Part shown: positions 33,903 to 41,879 of the stretch, piece after piece
Numbering within the stretch: position 1 is the stretch's first letter
Layout: every line of letters starts with the position of its first letter
Source of the DNA: an uncultured Opitutia bacterium
GTDB taxonomy: Bacteria; Verrucomicrobiota; Verrucomicrobiia; Opitutales; Opitutaceae
Assembly (NCBI GenBank): GCA_903825285.1
Contig: CAIJZY010000038.1
Coordinates: 1 to 64,000 of the forward strand
DNA length: 64,000 nt
Direction: 5' to 3'
Notes under the pieces: model-generated
Told to the model about the DNA's origin: nothing
The model's input: the letters and a program-made list of their open reading frames with translations, nothing else
The model's database searches: none
Translations under genes and position numbers: made by a program

Positions 33903-34508
33903 AACCCTGCTCGTCTGAGGACATATCGCCCTTCCCTGCGGAGGCAGCAATTCATCGGATGCGTGAGTACCGGGAATCCGGTAGTTGTCAGGCTGGTAAA
34001 TTAGTTTCTCGGAATACCCACTGACACTGTGTCTAAGCTTGTCGTTTCAAAGAGCGCTCGGCTATCACCCACGCGCCCTTCCGCCTTAGCAGGAGATACA
34101 GGCAGATCGAATCCCCGAAGTAGCTTTGTGGTCGATAATGTTTCCTGTGGGTCTGATGACTCAAGGGGGTGTTTTTGGGATAGGCCCTCGTGTGAGAAGG
34201 CCACTCCGAGGGGTGGTGGGGCCTACCCTAACGGCGAACAAAGGCACTTGTTCTCACTTTGCTCCGCCTTGTTGAGAAACTTTTTGGAGATACTTTGCTA
34301 TTCGGTAGAACTAGTTTCAGTCCAATTTGGCAACGAGACTGCCATAGGATAGTGTCCGTATCCTGGGCCAATTCCGTTTAACTAATTTCAGTTGATATCC
34401 TCGTCTCTAAGGCGTGCTGAGGGAGTTTTTACCCCATAATACGTCAAGAATACGACAAGACGGACTTATTCAACCGAATTGATAAATACATAAATAACTG
34501 ATTATAAA
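33903..34508. other. 606-bp gap inside the island: hairpin and att-arm region
   Basis: No convincing gene is seen. TACCGG at 33968-33973 and CCGGTA at 33978-33983 form a small hairpin after the membrane-protein gene. A weak frame (34029-34352, plus strand, 107 codons) has no recognisable domain or ribosome site. The last 120 bp are AT-rich and contain the right copy of the 21-bp repeat, as expected for an attachment-site arm. Confidence 0.5.
34441..34461 (+). repeat. Candidate integrase arm-type site, right copy
   Basis: This is the partner of the 21-bp repeat at 29573-29593, in the same orientation with two mismatches, and lies 50 bp inside attR. It can also be read as two adjacent 11-bp units, AATACGTCAAG and AATACGACAAG (34438-34459). 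Confidence 0.5.
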
Positions 34509-34584
34509 TGGTGGGCCGACTGGGATTCGAACCCAGACTCAAAGGATTATGAGTCCTCTGCTTTAACCGTTAAGCTATCGGCCC
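34509..34584 (-). tRNA. tRNA with CAT anticodon (Ile2 or elongator Met)
   Basis: The minus strand folds into a full cloverleaf. The acceptor stem GGGCCGA pairs with TCGGCCC, followed by a D arm, an anticodon stem GAGGA/TCCTT with loop CTCATAA, a T arm CTGGG/CCCAG with TTCGAAT, discriminator A and an encoded CCA. A CAT anticodon fits elongator Met or the lysidine-modified Ile2 tRNA. The short D loop and overall likeness to ileX-type sequences favour Ile2, but this is not certain. Its 3' part is the island attachment site (attR 34512-34557). Confidence 0.92.
34512..34557 (-). other. attR: island attachment core within the tRNA
   Basis: This is the 46-bp direct repeat identical to 29398-29443. 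It covers the tRNA from the anticodon arm to the discriminator base. The island supplied this copy, which restored a complete tRNA, and the adjacent island bases supply the CCA end. Confidence 0.88.
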
Positions 34585-34650
34585 GGGAGGTTCGCGACGT
34601 TGTCGCGGACCGCGGGGAAAGTGACAAGGGGCAAGTGGGCCACCCACTTG

Positions 34651-36066
34651 TCACCCACCTATCGCCACGGTCTCCAGCCCGCTCAAGTCGAGGCCGGGCA
34701 CGCAGCCGAAGGGCGCGCGCAGCACCGAGCCGAGCGCAATGCGGCCGTCGCGCACGTCGAGCCGCGGCCAGCCGGCCGGACTGCGGGTGAAGAGGTCGCC
34801 GTGGTGCGCCAGCATGTGTTGCTGGATCACCGCGGGAAACTGGGAGAGACCCGCGAAATAATGGTGGCCGTTGCGCTCGACGCTCGTCACGCCGAGCACC
34901 GCCTGCATCGCGAGATCCTGCAGCAGCGCCACCGGGCCGACGTTCGTCAGGTCCTCGCCGCTGAGCAGCGCGGGCCGGCCCGCCGCGCGGAGCTGCGCGA
35001 GCAGGCACGCGTGCGCCACGCCCTTGAAGATGCCCTTGCAGTTCTTGTGGCTCGTCCCGGCGTAGCCCAGCGCCAGCGCCCGCGGCAGGCTGCCGAGTTC
35101 GGCGTCCGACTCATCAATGATGATCGGCGGCCGGTCCGCCCACCCCGCCCAGTCCGCCTCCGCGGCCAGCGCCACGTCGCGGTGGAGCGGTTGCTCGATG
35201 AAGAGGAGCCGCGGCCAGAACTCGCGCAGCGCCGGCTCCGCCAGCAGCGCGCGCATCTGCGCCGCGAAGGCGGCGGGGTCGCGGAAGCTCTCGTTGCCGT
35301 CGAGCGAGAACGCGTAGTTCGGCCCGCACTCGCGCGCCAGCACAGCCGCGATCTGCTGCAGCCGGCCGCGGGCCCGGGCCACGTCGGCGTCGATCTTGAT
35401 CTTGAAGTGGAGCAGTCCGTAGAAGCGGATGCAGGCGGCGAGCGACTGCGGCAGGCCGTCGTCCACGCGGTCGGCGGGCGTGATGTCGGCCTCCTCGATC
35501 GGGTCGAGCAGCCCGACGGTGTGGCGCGCGAACACCGTCGCCGGCGGCTCCGCCGGGAGCCAGTCGCGCGGGGCCGAGCCCGCCAGCGGCGCATGCAGCG
35601 CGCCGAGGTCGACGCCGAGGAGGTTGGCCTGCAGTGCGGCGGCCACGGTCGTGCCGTGCGCCCGGCAGCAGGCGTCCACCAGCGCGCGCTCGACGAGCGA
35701 GGTGCCGAAATGCGCGAGCAGCGGCGGGATCCGCTCCACCCGGCCCCAGGCGCCCTGCGCCGCGTACAGCTCCTGCCAGAACTGGAACGGGGTCGCGGTC
35801 CGCAGCGCCTGCGCGCGCGCCACCGCGGAGCGGATCACCCGCAGCATCTCCTCGATCTCGTCCCCCAGCGCGCGGGCCGGGTCCTTGGTGAACCACTTCG
35901 GCGGCAGGTGGTCCGCCGCCACGCCGGTCCAGGCCTGCCCGTCGATGGTGAAGGTCAGCCGCATAATCACGTGCGGCACCTCCGTCATCGTCACGATGCC
36001 GTAGCGGAACGGCATGCGGGCCCGGAGCGGGCAGCGGAAGAGCTCGGCGGCGGCGAGGGTGATCAT
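34651..36066 (-). CDS. Long enolase-superfamily protein (mandelate racemase-like)
   Basis: The 471-residue protein carries the barrel motifs FKIKI (Lys-x-Lys on strand 2), SLDGNE (Asp ligand), FIEQPL (Glu ligand) and IIDESD. TSHKNCKGIFK follows where the general-base Lys region lies. It is about 80-100 residues longer than typical mandelate-racemase relatives, with inserts in the capping domain. Acid-sugar or related carboxylate chemistry is likely, but the substrate cannot be told. It ends 66 bp from the tRNA. The upstream gene is a secreted TonB-C repeat protein, which gives no functional clue. Confidence 0.78.
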   Translation of the reverse strand: MITLAAAELFRCPLRARMPFRYGIVTMTEVPHVIMRLTFTIDGQAWTGVAADHLPPKWFTKDPARALGDEIEEMLRVIRSAVARAQALRTATPFQFWQELYAAQGAWGRVERIPPLLAHFGTSLVERALVDACCRAHGTTVAAALQANLLGVDLGALHAPLAGSAPRDWLPAEPPATVFARHTVGLLDPIEEADITPADRVDDGLPQSLAACIRFYGLLHFKIKIDADVARARGRLQQIAAVLARECGPNYAFSLDGNESFRDPAAFAAQMRALLAEPALREFWPRLLFIEQPLHRDVALAAEADWAGWADRPPIIIDESDAELGSLPRALALGYAGTSHKNCKGIFKGVAHACLLAQLRAAGRPALLSGEDLTNVGPVALLQDLAMQAVLGVTSVERNGHHYFAGLSQFPAVIQQHMLAHHGDLFTRSPAGWPRLDVRDGRIALGSVLRAPFGCVPGLDLSGLETVAIGG

Positions 36067-36075
36067 GAGAGCGGA

Positions 36076-37761
36076 TCAGTGCGACTTGGCGGGTGGTGGC
36101 GCGGCCGGGCCCGTAAAGGAGAAAGGCACGCGGATGCGGGTGACCACCGACTTGCCGGCGCTCTTCGGCGGGTCGAAGCGCCACACGGCGACCGCCTGGA
36201 CCGCGGCCCAGCCGAAGGCCGGGTCGCTGGCGGACACCACGCGGGGCAGCCGCGCGCGGCCGTCCTCGTCGACGAGGAACTCCACCACCGCGTCGCCCGC
36301 CGCGATCTTGCCGGCGAGCGCGAGGGGGAACCGCGGCGGCCGGCGGGAGATCGGGTGCAGCCGGGCGTCGAGCTTGGCGGCGCTGACGATGCGCTCGGGA
36401 TGTTTCCGCTCAAGGGCGAGCAGGTTTCGGTCCTCCCGCGTGATGACGCCGTCATGGTCGTAGGCGCTGTAGGGTTGCTCGAAGGCATACACGGTCCGCG
36501 TCGGACGTCCGCCGCGCAGGGCCGGCTCGAACTCGAAGCACTCGATGGCGGCCTGCAGCGCCGCGCCGAACTCGGGCCGGTCCGCGGCATCGACCGCGGA
36601 GAAGATGATATGCCCGTCGGTATCGATGAGAAAATGCACCCGGGCCTTGCCGTCGATGCCGTCGCGCAGCAGCGCATAGGGATAGATGGGCCGCACGGTG
36701 CCGCGCGGCTTTGGCGGCACGTCGTAGCGAAACTCCGGCGGCAGGCTGGCGCTGTTGCCCTTGTGCTCGACCTCGATGCCGCTATCCCCGCCCTCGATGT
36801 GATTGCGCATCTCAAAGTGAATCTCCACGTGCATGCGGGTGTTGACCGGCACGTCGCCCCTGCGCCCCGGCTCATACTCCGACTGGCGCACGGCCTCGAG
36901 CGCCGCCTCGTCGAACGAGGGATTCAGCGAGCGCGCGACGTACGCGTCGATCACGCGACCCTCGCGGTCCACGACGAAGTCCACCAGCACGTCGCCGCGC
37001 AGGCCGCTGGTACGCATCCCCGCCGGATATTCAGCATGGGGCTGGTGCATGAGGTGCGGCGGGACGACCTCGCCTTTCTGCGCCGCCTCATCGTACGGAC
37101 CGGTCAGGATGATGGGCACACGCAGCTCGGCCGCCACCGGCCGACCGTCCCGGCGCGCCGGGGCAAAGCGCCAGCTGCGCACCGCCTCCTCCAAGTGCGC
37201 CGCGAGCTCCGGCGGGGCGTCCTTTAATCCGACGAGGCCGCCCGCGGCATCCAGTTGCACGGTTGCCCAGACCACCTCCGGAGCCATGGCGTGGCGACCG
37301 GCGGCAGAGTGCGGGATAATCACCGGTTCCGCCGCCAGCAGCCGCGGGGCCGCTTCCGCGCGGTTCACCGCCGCACCGGCCGGGTTGAAGATGACGACGA
37401 AGCGCGTGAGCGTGTTGACGGCGCGGCCCGCGCGGCGGCCCGGCTGGTGTTTCCAAAAGCGCATGACGTCCTCCACCGCGCGCTCGTAGGCGGGCAGCGT
37501 CGCGAGCACTCGCTGGCTGAGCTGGTTGCCCTCAGCGCCAACAAACAGGTCCACCACGGCATAGCCCGGATCCGGCGCATGGCGCAGGTCGTCGGGAAAA
37601 TCGGGACGCAGCGGGTGATTCTCGACCGGCAGCTGGTCCGGCGCATCCTGGGTATCCAGCCATTCCAGCGGGGTGACGGTAACATCCTGCGCGGCAAGCC
37701 GCGGGATGGCGAATCCTGACGCGGCGAGCACGAGCGCGGCCATCAAGGTTTTGGAGTGCAC
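36076..37761 (-). CDS. Secreted protein of five tandem TonB-C-like repeats
   Basis: This is a 561-residue protein starting at a GTG (37761) or the ATG at 37743, with a signal peptide ending near LAAQD. It consists of about five repeats of roughly 95 residues. Each has a strand like VLVDFVVDREGRVIDAYV and ends in a WRFxPA/FEFEPA box plus a basic strand, the TonB C-terminal fold. Good copies begin near residues 30, 140, 235, 340 and 450. Unlike TonB it lacks an N-terminal membrane anchor and a Pro-rich linker, so a role in energising receptors is doubtful. Binding TonB boxes or peptidoglycan in the periplasm is possible. Confidence 0.7.
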   Translation of the reverse strand: MHSKTLMAALVLAASGFAIPRLAAQDVTVTPLEWLDTQDAPDQLPVENHPLRPDFPDDLRHAPDPGYAVVDLFVGAEGNQLSQRVLATLPAYERAVEDVMRFWKHQPGRRAGRAVNTLTRFVVIFNPAGAAVNRAEAAPRLLAAEPVIIPHSAAGRHAMAPEVVWATVQLDAAGGLVGLKDAPPELAAHLEEAVRSWRFAPARRDGRPVAAELRVPIILTGPYDEAAQKGEVVPPHLMHQPHAEYPAGMRTSGLRGDVLVDFVVDREGRVIDAYVARSLNPSFDEAALEAVRQSEYEPGRRGDVPVNTRMHVEIHFEMRNHIEGGDSGIEVEHKGNSASLPPEFRYDVPPKPRGTVRPIYPYALLRDGIDGKARVHFLIDTDGHIIFSAVDAADRPEFGAALQAAIECFEFEPALRGGRPTRTVYAFEQPYSAYDHDGVITREDRNLLALERKHPERIVSAAKLDARLHPISRRPPRFPLALAGKIAAGDAVVEFLVDEDGRARLPRVVSASDPAFGWAAVQAVAVWRFDPPKSAGKSVVTRIRVPFSFTGPAAPPPAKSH

Positions 37762-37817
37762 GGTTAAAAGCAGTGAAACAGCCCGCGACGCGGGTCAATG
37801 ACGCGTCGCCGCCCGCC

Positions 37818-38774
37818 CTACTGCGCCGCGCAGACCTCGTCGAACAGGTCCGCCGGCAGCGGGCCGGCCTGCCAGGCCGCCCACGCATCATGGAGCTCGG
37901 CGGGCGAGCGCGCGCCGATGACCACGCGGTCGATCTCCTCGAGGCTGAAGCAGAACCGGTGGGCGAGCACCGGGAGCGGCAGTCCGCGGCGCTCCGCCAG
38001 CACCCACAGCCGCCGGGCCCGCGCGACCGGGGCCGGCCACACCCAGGGCGGGGGCGCGCGCAGGAATTCCTCGTGACGAGAGCCCAGCAGGCCCATGTGC
38101 AGCGGGCTCGCGCCGTAGGTCGCCACCCCGGCGCGGCGCAGGCGCGGCAGTTCATCCACCAGCCCGTCAAAGATGCAGGCGTCGAGCCGGCGGAACAGCA
38201 TCGCGACGTCAAAGCCGCCGTCCTCCAGGTAACCGTCCCACCCCGGGCCGTCGCCGCCGCCGAGGCCCAGCCGCCGGGCGAACCCGTCCGCCTGCATCTG
38301 CCGCAGCACGGCGGCCACGCGCGGGCGCTCCGCCGGCGGCACCTCCTCCGGCTCGTGCAGGAAGAGCAGGTCCACCGCCGGCAGCCCGAGCGTGTCGAGG
38401 CTGCGGGCGAGGCTGTCGCGCATGCCTTGGGTCGAATACTCGTAGTTGCCATCGAGGCCGTCGTGGCCCGCGAGCCGGCCGACCTTCGTGCTCACCACCG
38501 GGCGCAGTCCGCGCCACGCGCGCAGCGCCTCGCCCAGCAGCGCCTCCGCGGTGCCGTAGGCCGGGGCGGCGTCGAACGCCGCGACCCCGAGCTCGAACGC
38601 CCGTGCGAGCGTCTCGCGCGCGAGGCCCGGGTCCACCGGGCCCCAGGCGCCGCCAATGCCGGCGAGGCCGAAGGCCACGCGCGTGTCGCCCAGCCCGAGC
38701 CGCGCCAGGGCGGCGGCGGGCGCGGGGGCGTTCCGCCGCGTGGGCCGCGGCGCCGGCTGCGTCGGGGCCGTCAT
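37818..38774 (-). CDS. Aldo/keto reductase family oxidoreductase
   Basis: This 318-residue NADPH-dependent aldo/keto reductase starts one base after the stop of the SDR gene, so the two are co-transcribed. It has the barrel hallmarks GVAAFDAAPAYGTAE (Asp and Tyr of the active site), VVSTKVGRL (Lys) and late GARSPAEL (cofactor phosphate region). It resembles the D-threo-aldose or L-fucose dehydrogenase subgroup. With the SDR gene it probably oxidises or reduces a sugar or aldehyde intermediate. Confidence 0.85.
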   Translation of the reverse strand: MTAPTQPAPRPTRRNAPAPAAALARLGLGDTRVAFGLAGIGGAWGPVDPGLARETLARAFELGVAAFDAAPAYGTAEALLGEALRAWRGLRPVVSTKVGRLAGHDGLDGNYEYSTQGMRDSLARSLDTLGLPAVDLLFLHEPEEVPPAERPRVAAVLRQMQADGFARRLGLGGGDGPGWDGYLEDGGFDVAMLFRRLDACIFDGLVDELPRLRRAGVATYGASPLHMGLLGSRHEEFLRAPPPWVWPAPVARARRLWVLAERRGLPLPVLAHRFCFSLEEIDRVVIGARSPAELHDAWAAWQAGPLPADLFDEVCAAQ

Positions 38775-38775
38775 G

Positions 38776-39531
38776 TCACTTGCCCACGCTCCACCCGCCG
38801 TCGGCCATCAACGCCGCGCCGGTGACCAGCGCCGCCTCGTCGCTGGCGAGGTAATGCGCGGCGGCGGCGATCTCCTCGGGCCGGCCCATGCGGCCGATCA
38901 GCTGCGTGGCACTCATGTCGCGGTAAGCCTGGGCCGGGTCGGGGTATTCCTTCAGCCGCGCCTGCACGAAGGGGGTCTCGACGCGGCCGGGACAGATGCA
39001 GTTGAAGCGGACGCCGTCGGCCGAGTGGTCGAGGGCGAGCTGCTTGGTCATGCCCACCACGGCGAACTTGGTCGTCACGTACGCGAACCGGTCGCGGACC
39101 GCGATGATGCCGCCGATCGAGGCCAGGTTGATCACGCAGCCGCGCCGCCGCGCGAGCATGGCGGGGAGGCAGGCGCGGGTGACGTTGAAGACGCCGCGGA
39201 CGTTGACGCGGTAGAGCCGGTCGAGGTCGATGCCGGCGGTCTGGAGGATGGTGCCCACGTGGCCGATGCCGGCGTTGTTCACGAGGAGGTCGAGCGGGCC
39301 GACCCGCGCGGCGAGGGCCGCCACGGCCGCCTCGTCGCCGACGTCGAGGGGGGAGAACTCCGCGCGGCCGCCGGCGGCGGTGATGAGGGCGACGGTCTCG
39401 CGCCCGCCGGCTTCCGCGATGTCCGCGACCTGCACCTGCGCCCCCGCCTGCGCAAAGCGCTCCGCGATCGCGCGGCCGATGCCGGAACCGGCGCCCGTGA
39501 CGAGCGCCACCTTGCCCGTGAGGTCAAACAT
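38776..39531 (-). CDS. Short-chain dehydrogenase/reductase (SDR)
   Basis: The product has 251 residues from the ATG at 39531. Sequence upstream of that point is the intergenic repeat, not coding. Classical SDR motifs are TGAGSGIG (cofactor loop), LLVNNAGIG, INLASIGG (catalytic Ser region) and YVTTK (Tyr-x-x-x-Lys). The product closely resembles sugar or alcohol dehydrogenases such as L-fucose dehydrogenase. It forms a two-gene operon with the aldo/keto reductase and is divergent from an enolase-superfamily gene, together suggesting an acid-sugar catabolic set. Confidence 0.9.
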   Translation of the reverse strand: MFDLTGKVALVTGAGSGIGRAIAERFAQAGAQVQVADIAEAGGRETVALITAAGGRAEFSPLDVGDEAAVAALAARVGPLDLLVNNAGIGHVGTILQTAGIDLDRLYRVNVRGVFNVTRACLPAMLARRRGCVINLASIGGIIAVRDRFAYVTTKFAVVGMTKQLALDHSADGVRFNCICPGRVETPFVQARLKEYPDPAQAYRDMSATQLIGRMGRPEEIAAAAHYLASDEAALVTGAALMADGGWSVGK

Positions 39532-39594
39532 GCGCCGAGCGTGGGCGGGAACCGTTTTGACGACGAGTGCGAATTCGCGGTCGCGGCGGGTGGA

Positions 39595-39658
39595 TTCACC
39601 ACGAAGGGCACGAAGCTCAATCGGCAGGCATTCTGGAGCTTCGTGCCCTTCGCGGTGA
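39595..39658. repeat. Intergenic inverted repeat, family B, copy 2
   Basis: TTCACCACGAAGGGCACGAA and onward (39595-39618) pairs with its near-perfect complement at 39636-39658 around a 17-base loop. This is the most compact copy of the family. It lies in the 200-bp gap between divergent SDR and enolase-superfamily genes, where it cannot simply be a terminator. Confidence 0.82.
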
Positions 39659-39734
39659 TCATTCCCGCGCATTGGGGCTTCACCCGGGACCGGATGGGGG
39701 CTACCTGTGGCTGGTCGCCCCGCGCCCCCGCCCC

Positions 39735-40808
39735 ATGAAGATCATCGCCGTCCACGCATACACCGTCCGCACCAAAACCAAGCACATGTTCATCTGGCGG
39801 AAGGGCCTGATCGGCAGCGATCCGGTCACCGAGCAGACCTGGCTGCGGCTCGTGACCGACGAGGGCCTCGAGGGCTGGGGCCGCGCGCCGCGCGGCGCAA
39901 TCGCGCTCGACCTCGTCGCACGCCGGCTCAAGCCGTGGCTGCTCGGCAAGGATCCGCTGATGAAGGAGGTCCTGTGGCACGAGCTGTGGGAGATCGACCG
40001 CATCGAGGAGATCCCGCTGTACCTGATGGGGCTCGTGGACTCGGCGCTCTGGGACCTGACCGGCAAGGCCGCCAACCTGCCCGTCTACCAGCTGCTCGGC
40101 GGCTACCGCCACCAGATCGAGGCGTACGCGAGCACCGTCACCTACCCGACGACGAAGGAGTATCTCGATGTCGCCGACCAGTGCCTCGCCCGCGGCTTCC
40201 GCGCGATCAAGCTCCACGCGTGGGGCGACGCGCGCAAGGACGCCGCGCTGTGCCGCGCGCTGCGGAAGCACGTGGGCCCGGACATCGCGCTGATGTACGA
40301 CGGCTCGGCGGGCTTCGACCCCTACGAGTCGCTCTACCTCGGCCGGGCGCTCGAGGACGCGGAGTACCTCTGGTACGAGGAGCCGATGCGCGAGTTCAGC
40401 ATCAACGCCTACCGCCGCCTGTGCGAGCAGCTCGACATCCCGGTGCTGGCGGCGGAGACGTCCGACGGCTGCCACTACAACGTGGCGGACTTCATCGCCC
40501 AGGGCGCGGCGGACATGGTGCGCACGAGCTACCACTACAAGGGCGGCATCACCGGCGGGATGCGCGTGGCGCACCTCGCGGACTCCTTCCAGCTCAGCGC
40601 CGAGGTGCACGGCATGGGCGTGGAGAACCTCCATCTCTGCCTCGCGATCCGGAACAACCATTACTACGAGACGCTGGTGATGGGAAATCCCGTGGTCTTT
40701 GAATCCTGCATCGATCCCCATGGCTGCGTCCACGCCCCCGCCGGGCCCGGCCTCGGATTCGATGTCAACCTGAAGGCGCTCGCCAAGAGCGCCGTCGCCC
40801 AGCTGTGA
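39735..40808 (+). CDS. Enolase-superfamily protein with Lys-x-His motif
   Basis: This is a 357-residue mandelate-racemase-subgroup protein from the ATG at 39735. The strand-2 motif reads AIKLHAWG (Lys-x-His) where most relatives have Lys-x-Lys. MYDGSAGF and LWYEEPM supply Asp and Glu ligands, and AAETSDG and SAEVHGMG follow. Substitutions at the second position distinguish dehydratase subfamilies, so the reaction may differ from that of the protein at 8328. It is divergent from the SDR-AKR operon. The substrate is probably an acid sugar. Confidence 0.85.
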   Translation: MKIIAVHAYTVRTKTKHMFIWRKGLIGSDPVTEQTWLRLVTDEGLEGWGRAPRGAIALDLVARRLKPWLLGKDPLMKEVLWHELWEIDRIEEIPLYLMGLVDSALWDLTGKAANLPVYQLLGGYRHQIEAYASTVTYPTTKEYLDVADQCLARGFRAIKLHAWGDARKDAALCRALRKHVGPDIALMYDGSAGFDPYESLYLGRALEDAEYLWYEEPMREFSINAYRRLCEQLDIPVLAAETSDGCHYNVADFIAQGAADMVRTSYHYKGGITGGMRVAHLADSFQLSAEVHGMGVENLHLCLAIRNNHYYETLVMGNPVVFESCIDPHGCVHAPAGPGLGFDVNLKALAKSAVAQL

Positions 40809-40815
40809 GCCGCCC

Positions 40816-41751
40816 ATGAAAAAACTCCTCCTCCTCGCCGCCGGCCTGGCCGCCGCCACCGGCCTCCGCGCCTTCGCCCCTCACCCCTCGGTGCTCACCG
40901 TCAAGTACGGCGACCAGATGCTGCCCGTCGTGCGCGTCGTCGGCACCGACCCGGTCGTGCTGGTGGACGGCCAGGAAAAGCGCATTCGCACCGCCCCGAC
41001 CTATTTGATCCAGGCGGTCGCGGGTTTTGGGGATAACTTCGTGCAGGTGCGGCGCGCCTCGCTCGGCGGCATGGAGCTGAAGGTGGTGGCCAGCCAGTCG
41101 GACGCCGCCGAGGGCCCAGCCGCCTCGATGGGCCCGCGCTTCGGCACGGCGTACTTTGAGGCCGCCCTGTCCGCAAAGCAGGCCATCGCGCACGGCTTCG
41201 TGGCGATTGTGGTTTTCTCGCCGCACAACCTCTCCGGTGACGCCTCCCAGTTTAACCGCTCCGAGATCATCGTCCATGAACTGCCCCCGCTGCCGGCCGG
41301 GCAGGACGTGGTGGTGAAGATTTCGGCCCCGATTCCGGAGGGCCAGCCGAACCAGCAGTACTTCTTTCAGGTCTTCGACGACGGCGGCCGCGAGGTGCTG
41401 AGCAGCAAGATGGATTCCGCCTGGCAATATTACACGATGCGCGACCGCGTGCAGCTGGCCGGCGTGATCGGGCGCTACCTGGAGAAATTCGCGGGCCAGA
41501 ACCACGCCGCGGTGCCGGTGCCGGATACGTTGGCGCGGCCGGTGTTCACCGGCCCGGCCCCGGTGGGCCAGGCGACGGCCATGCTCTCGGTCTCGGCCGA
41601 GGGTCAGGTGACCGAGGTGATCGTGCGCGGGGTGGCGGATCCCGCCGCGCGCAAAAGCATCATCGATGCGCTCGGCGGCTGGCTGTTCCTCCCGCAGCTC
41701 AAGGCCGGCGTGCCCGTCCCCACGAAGATCCAGGTGCCACTGCAGTTCTAG
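40816..41751 (+). CDS. Exported protein with C-terminal TonB-C-like domain
   Basis: This 311-residue protein has a clear signal peptide (MKKLLLLAAGLAAATGLRAF). The middle 200 residues are a beta-rich domain of unknown family. The last 75 residues (ATAMLSVSAEGQVTEVIV and WLFLPQLKAGVPV) resemble the same TonB-C fold found five times in the protein at 36076. It begins eight bases after the enolase-superfamily gene and may be co-transcribed with it. No membrane anchor is seen, so it is probably periplasmic. Confidence 0.6.
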   Translation: MKKLLLLAAGLAAATGLRAFAPHPSVLTVKYGDQMLPVVRVVGTDPVVLVDGQEKRIRTAPTYLIQAVAGFGDNFVQVRRASLGGMELKVVASQSDAAEGPAASMGPRFGTAYFEAALSAKQAIAHGFVAIVVFSPHNLSGDASQFNRSEIIVHELPPLPAGQDVVVKISAPIPEGQPNQQYFFQVFDDGGREVLSSKMDSAWQYYTMRDRVQLAGVIGRYLEKFAGQNHAAVPVPDTLARPVFTGPAPVGQATAMLSVSAEGQVTEVIVRGVADPAARKSIIDALGGWLFLPQLKAGVPVPTKIQVPLQF

Positions 41752-41768
41752 GCGCGCGTCCGCGCGCC

Positions 41769-41879
41769 GTTGAAAGTTGGGGGTTGAAAGCTGAAAGCCG
41801 GAGGGCCACGACCTCCGTCTCGGTTCCCCTCCCGCATCCCGGCCCGCGTCCTTCAACTTTCACCCTTCAACCTTCAACC
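41769..41879. repeat. Intergenic inverted repeat, family A, copy 2
   Basis: GTTGAAAGTT-type units at 41769-41798 pair with CCTTCAACTTTC-type units at 41850-41879, with about 50 bp between. The right arm ends at the base immediately before the ATG of the DUF962 gene, so the repeat replaces the normal ribosome-binding region. Confidence 0.78.

Larger units (their letters stand above)
29398..34557 (+). mobile_element. tRNA-borne integrative genomic island (5.2 kb)
   Basis: A 46-bp perfect direct repeat of the 3' part of a tRNA gene marks both ends (29398-29443 and 34512-34557). A tyrosine integrase gene starts 77 bp inside the left end. The base composition inside is visibly less GC-rich than on either side. 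Contents in order: integrase, an unknown basic protein, an excisionase-like HTH protein, an unknown protein with an SSB-like tail, an XRE regulator and a membrane protein. No replication or conjugation genes are seen, so this is a small integrative element, perhaps mobilised by a helper. Confidence 0.88.

Noticed and set aside
34029-34352. Possible 107-codon gene in the island
   Set aside because: No ribosome site, domain or coding-like composition; a competing frame on the other strand is equally open. Kept only as part of the described gap.
29398-34557. Anti-phage defence cargo in the island
   Set aside because: No nuclease, helicase, kinase, toxin or CRISPR motif is visible in the unknown genes; position alone is not enough.
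34600-37227. 875-codon plus-strand frame opposite the enolase-superfamily and TonB-C repeat genes
   Set aside because: Antisense shadow; the minus-strand proteins carry clear family motifs.
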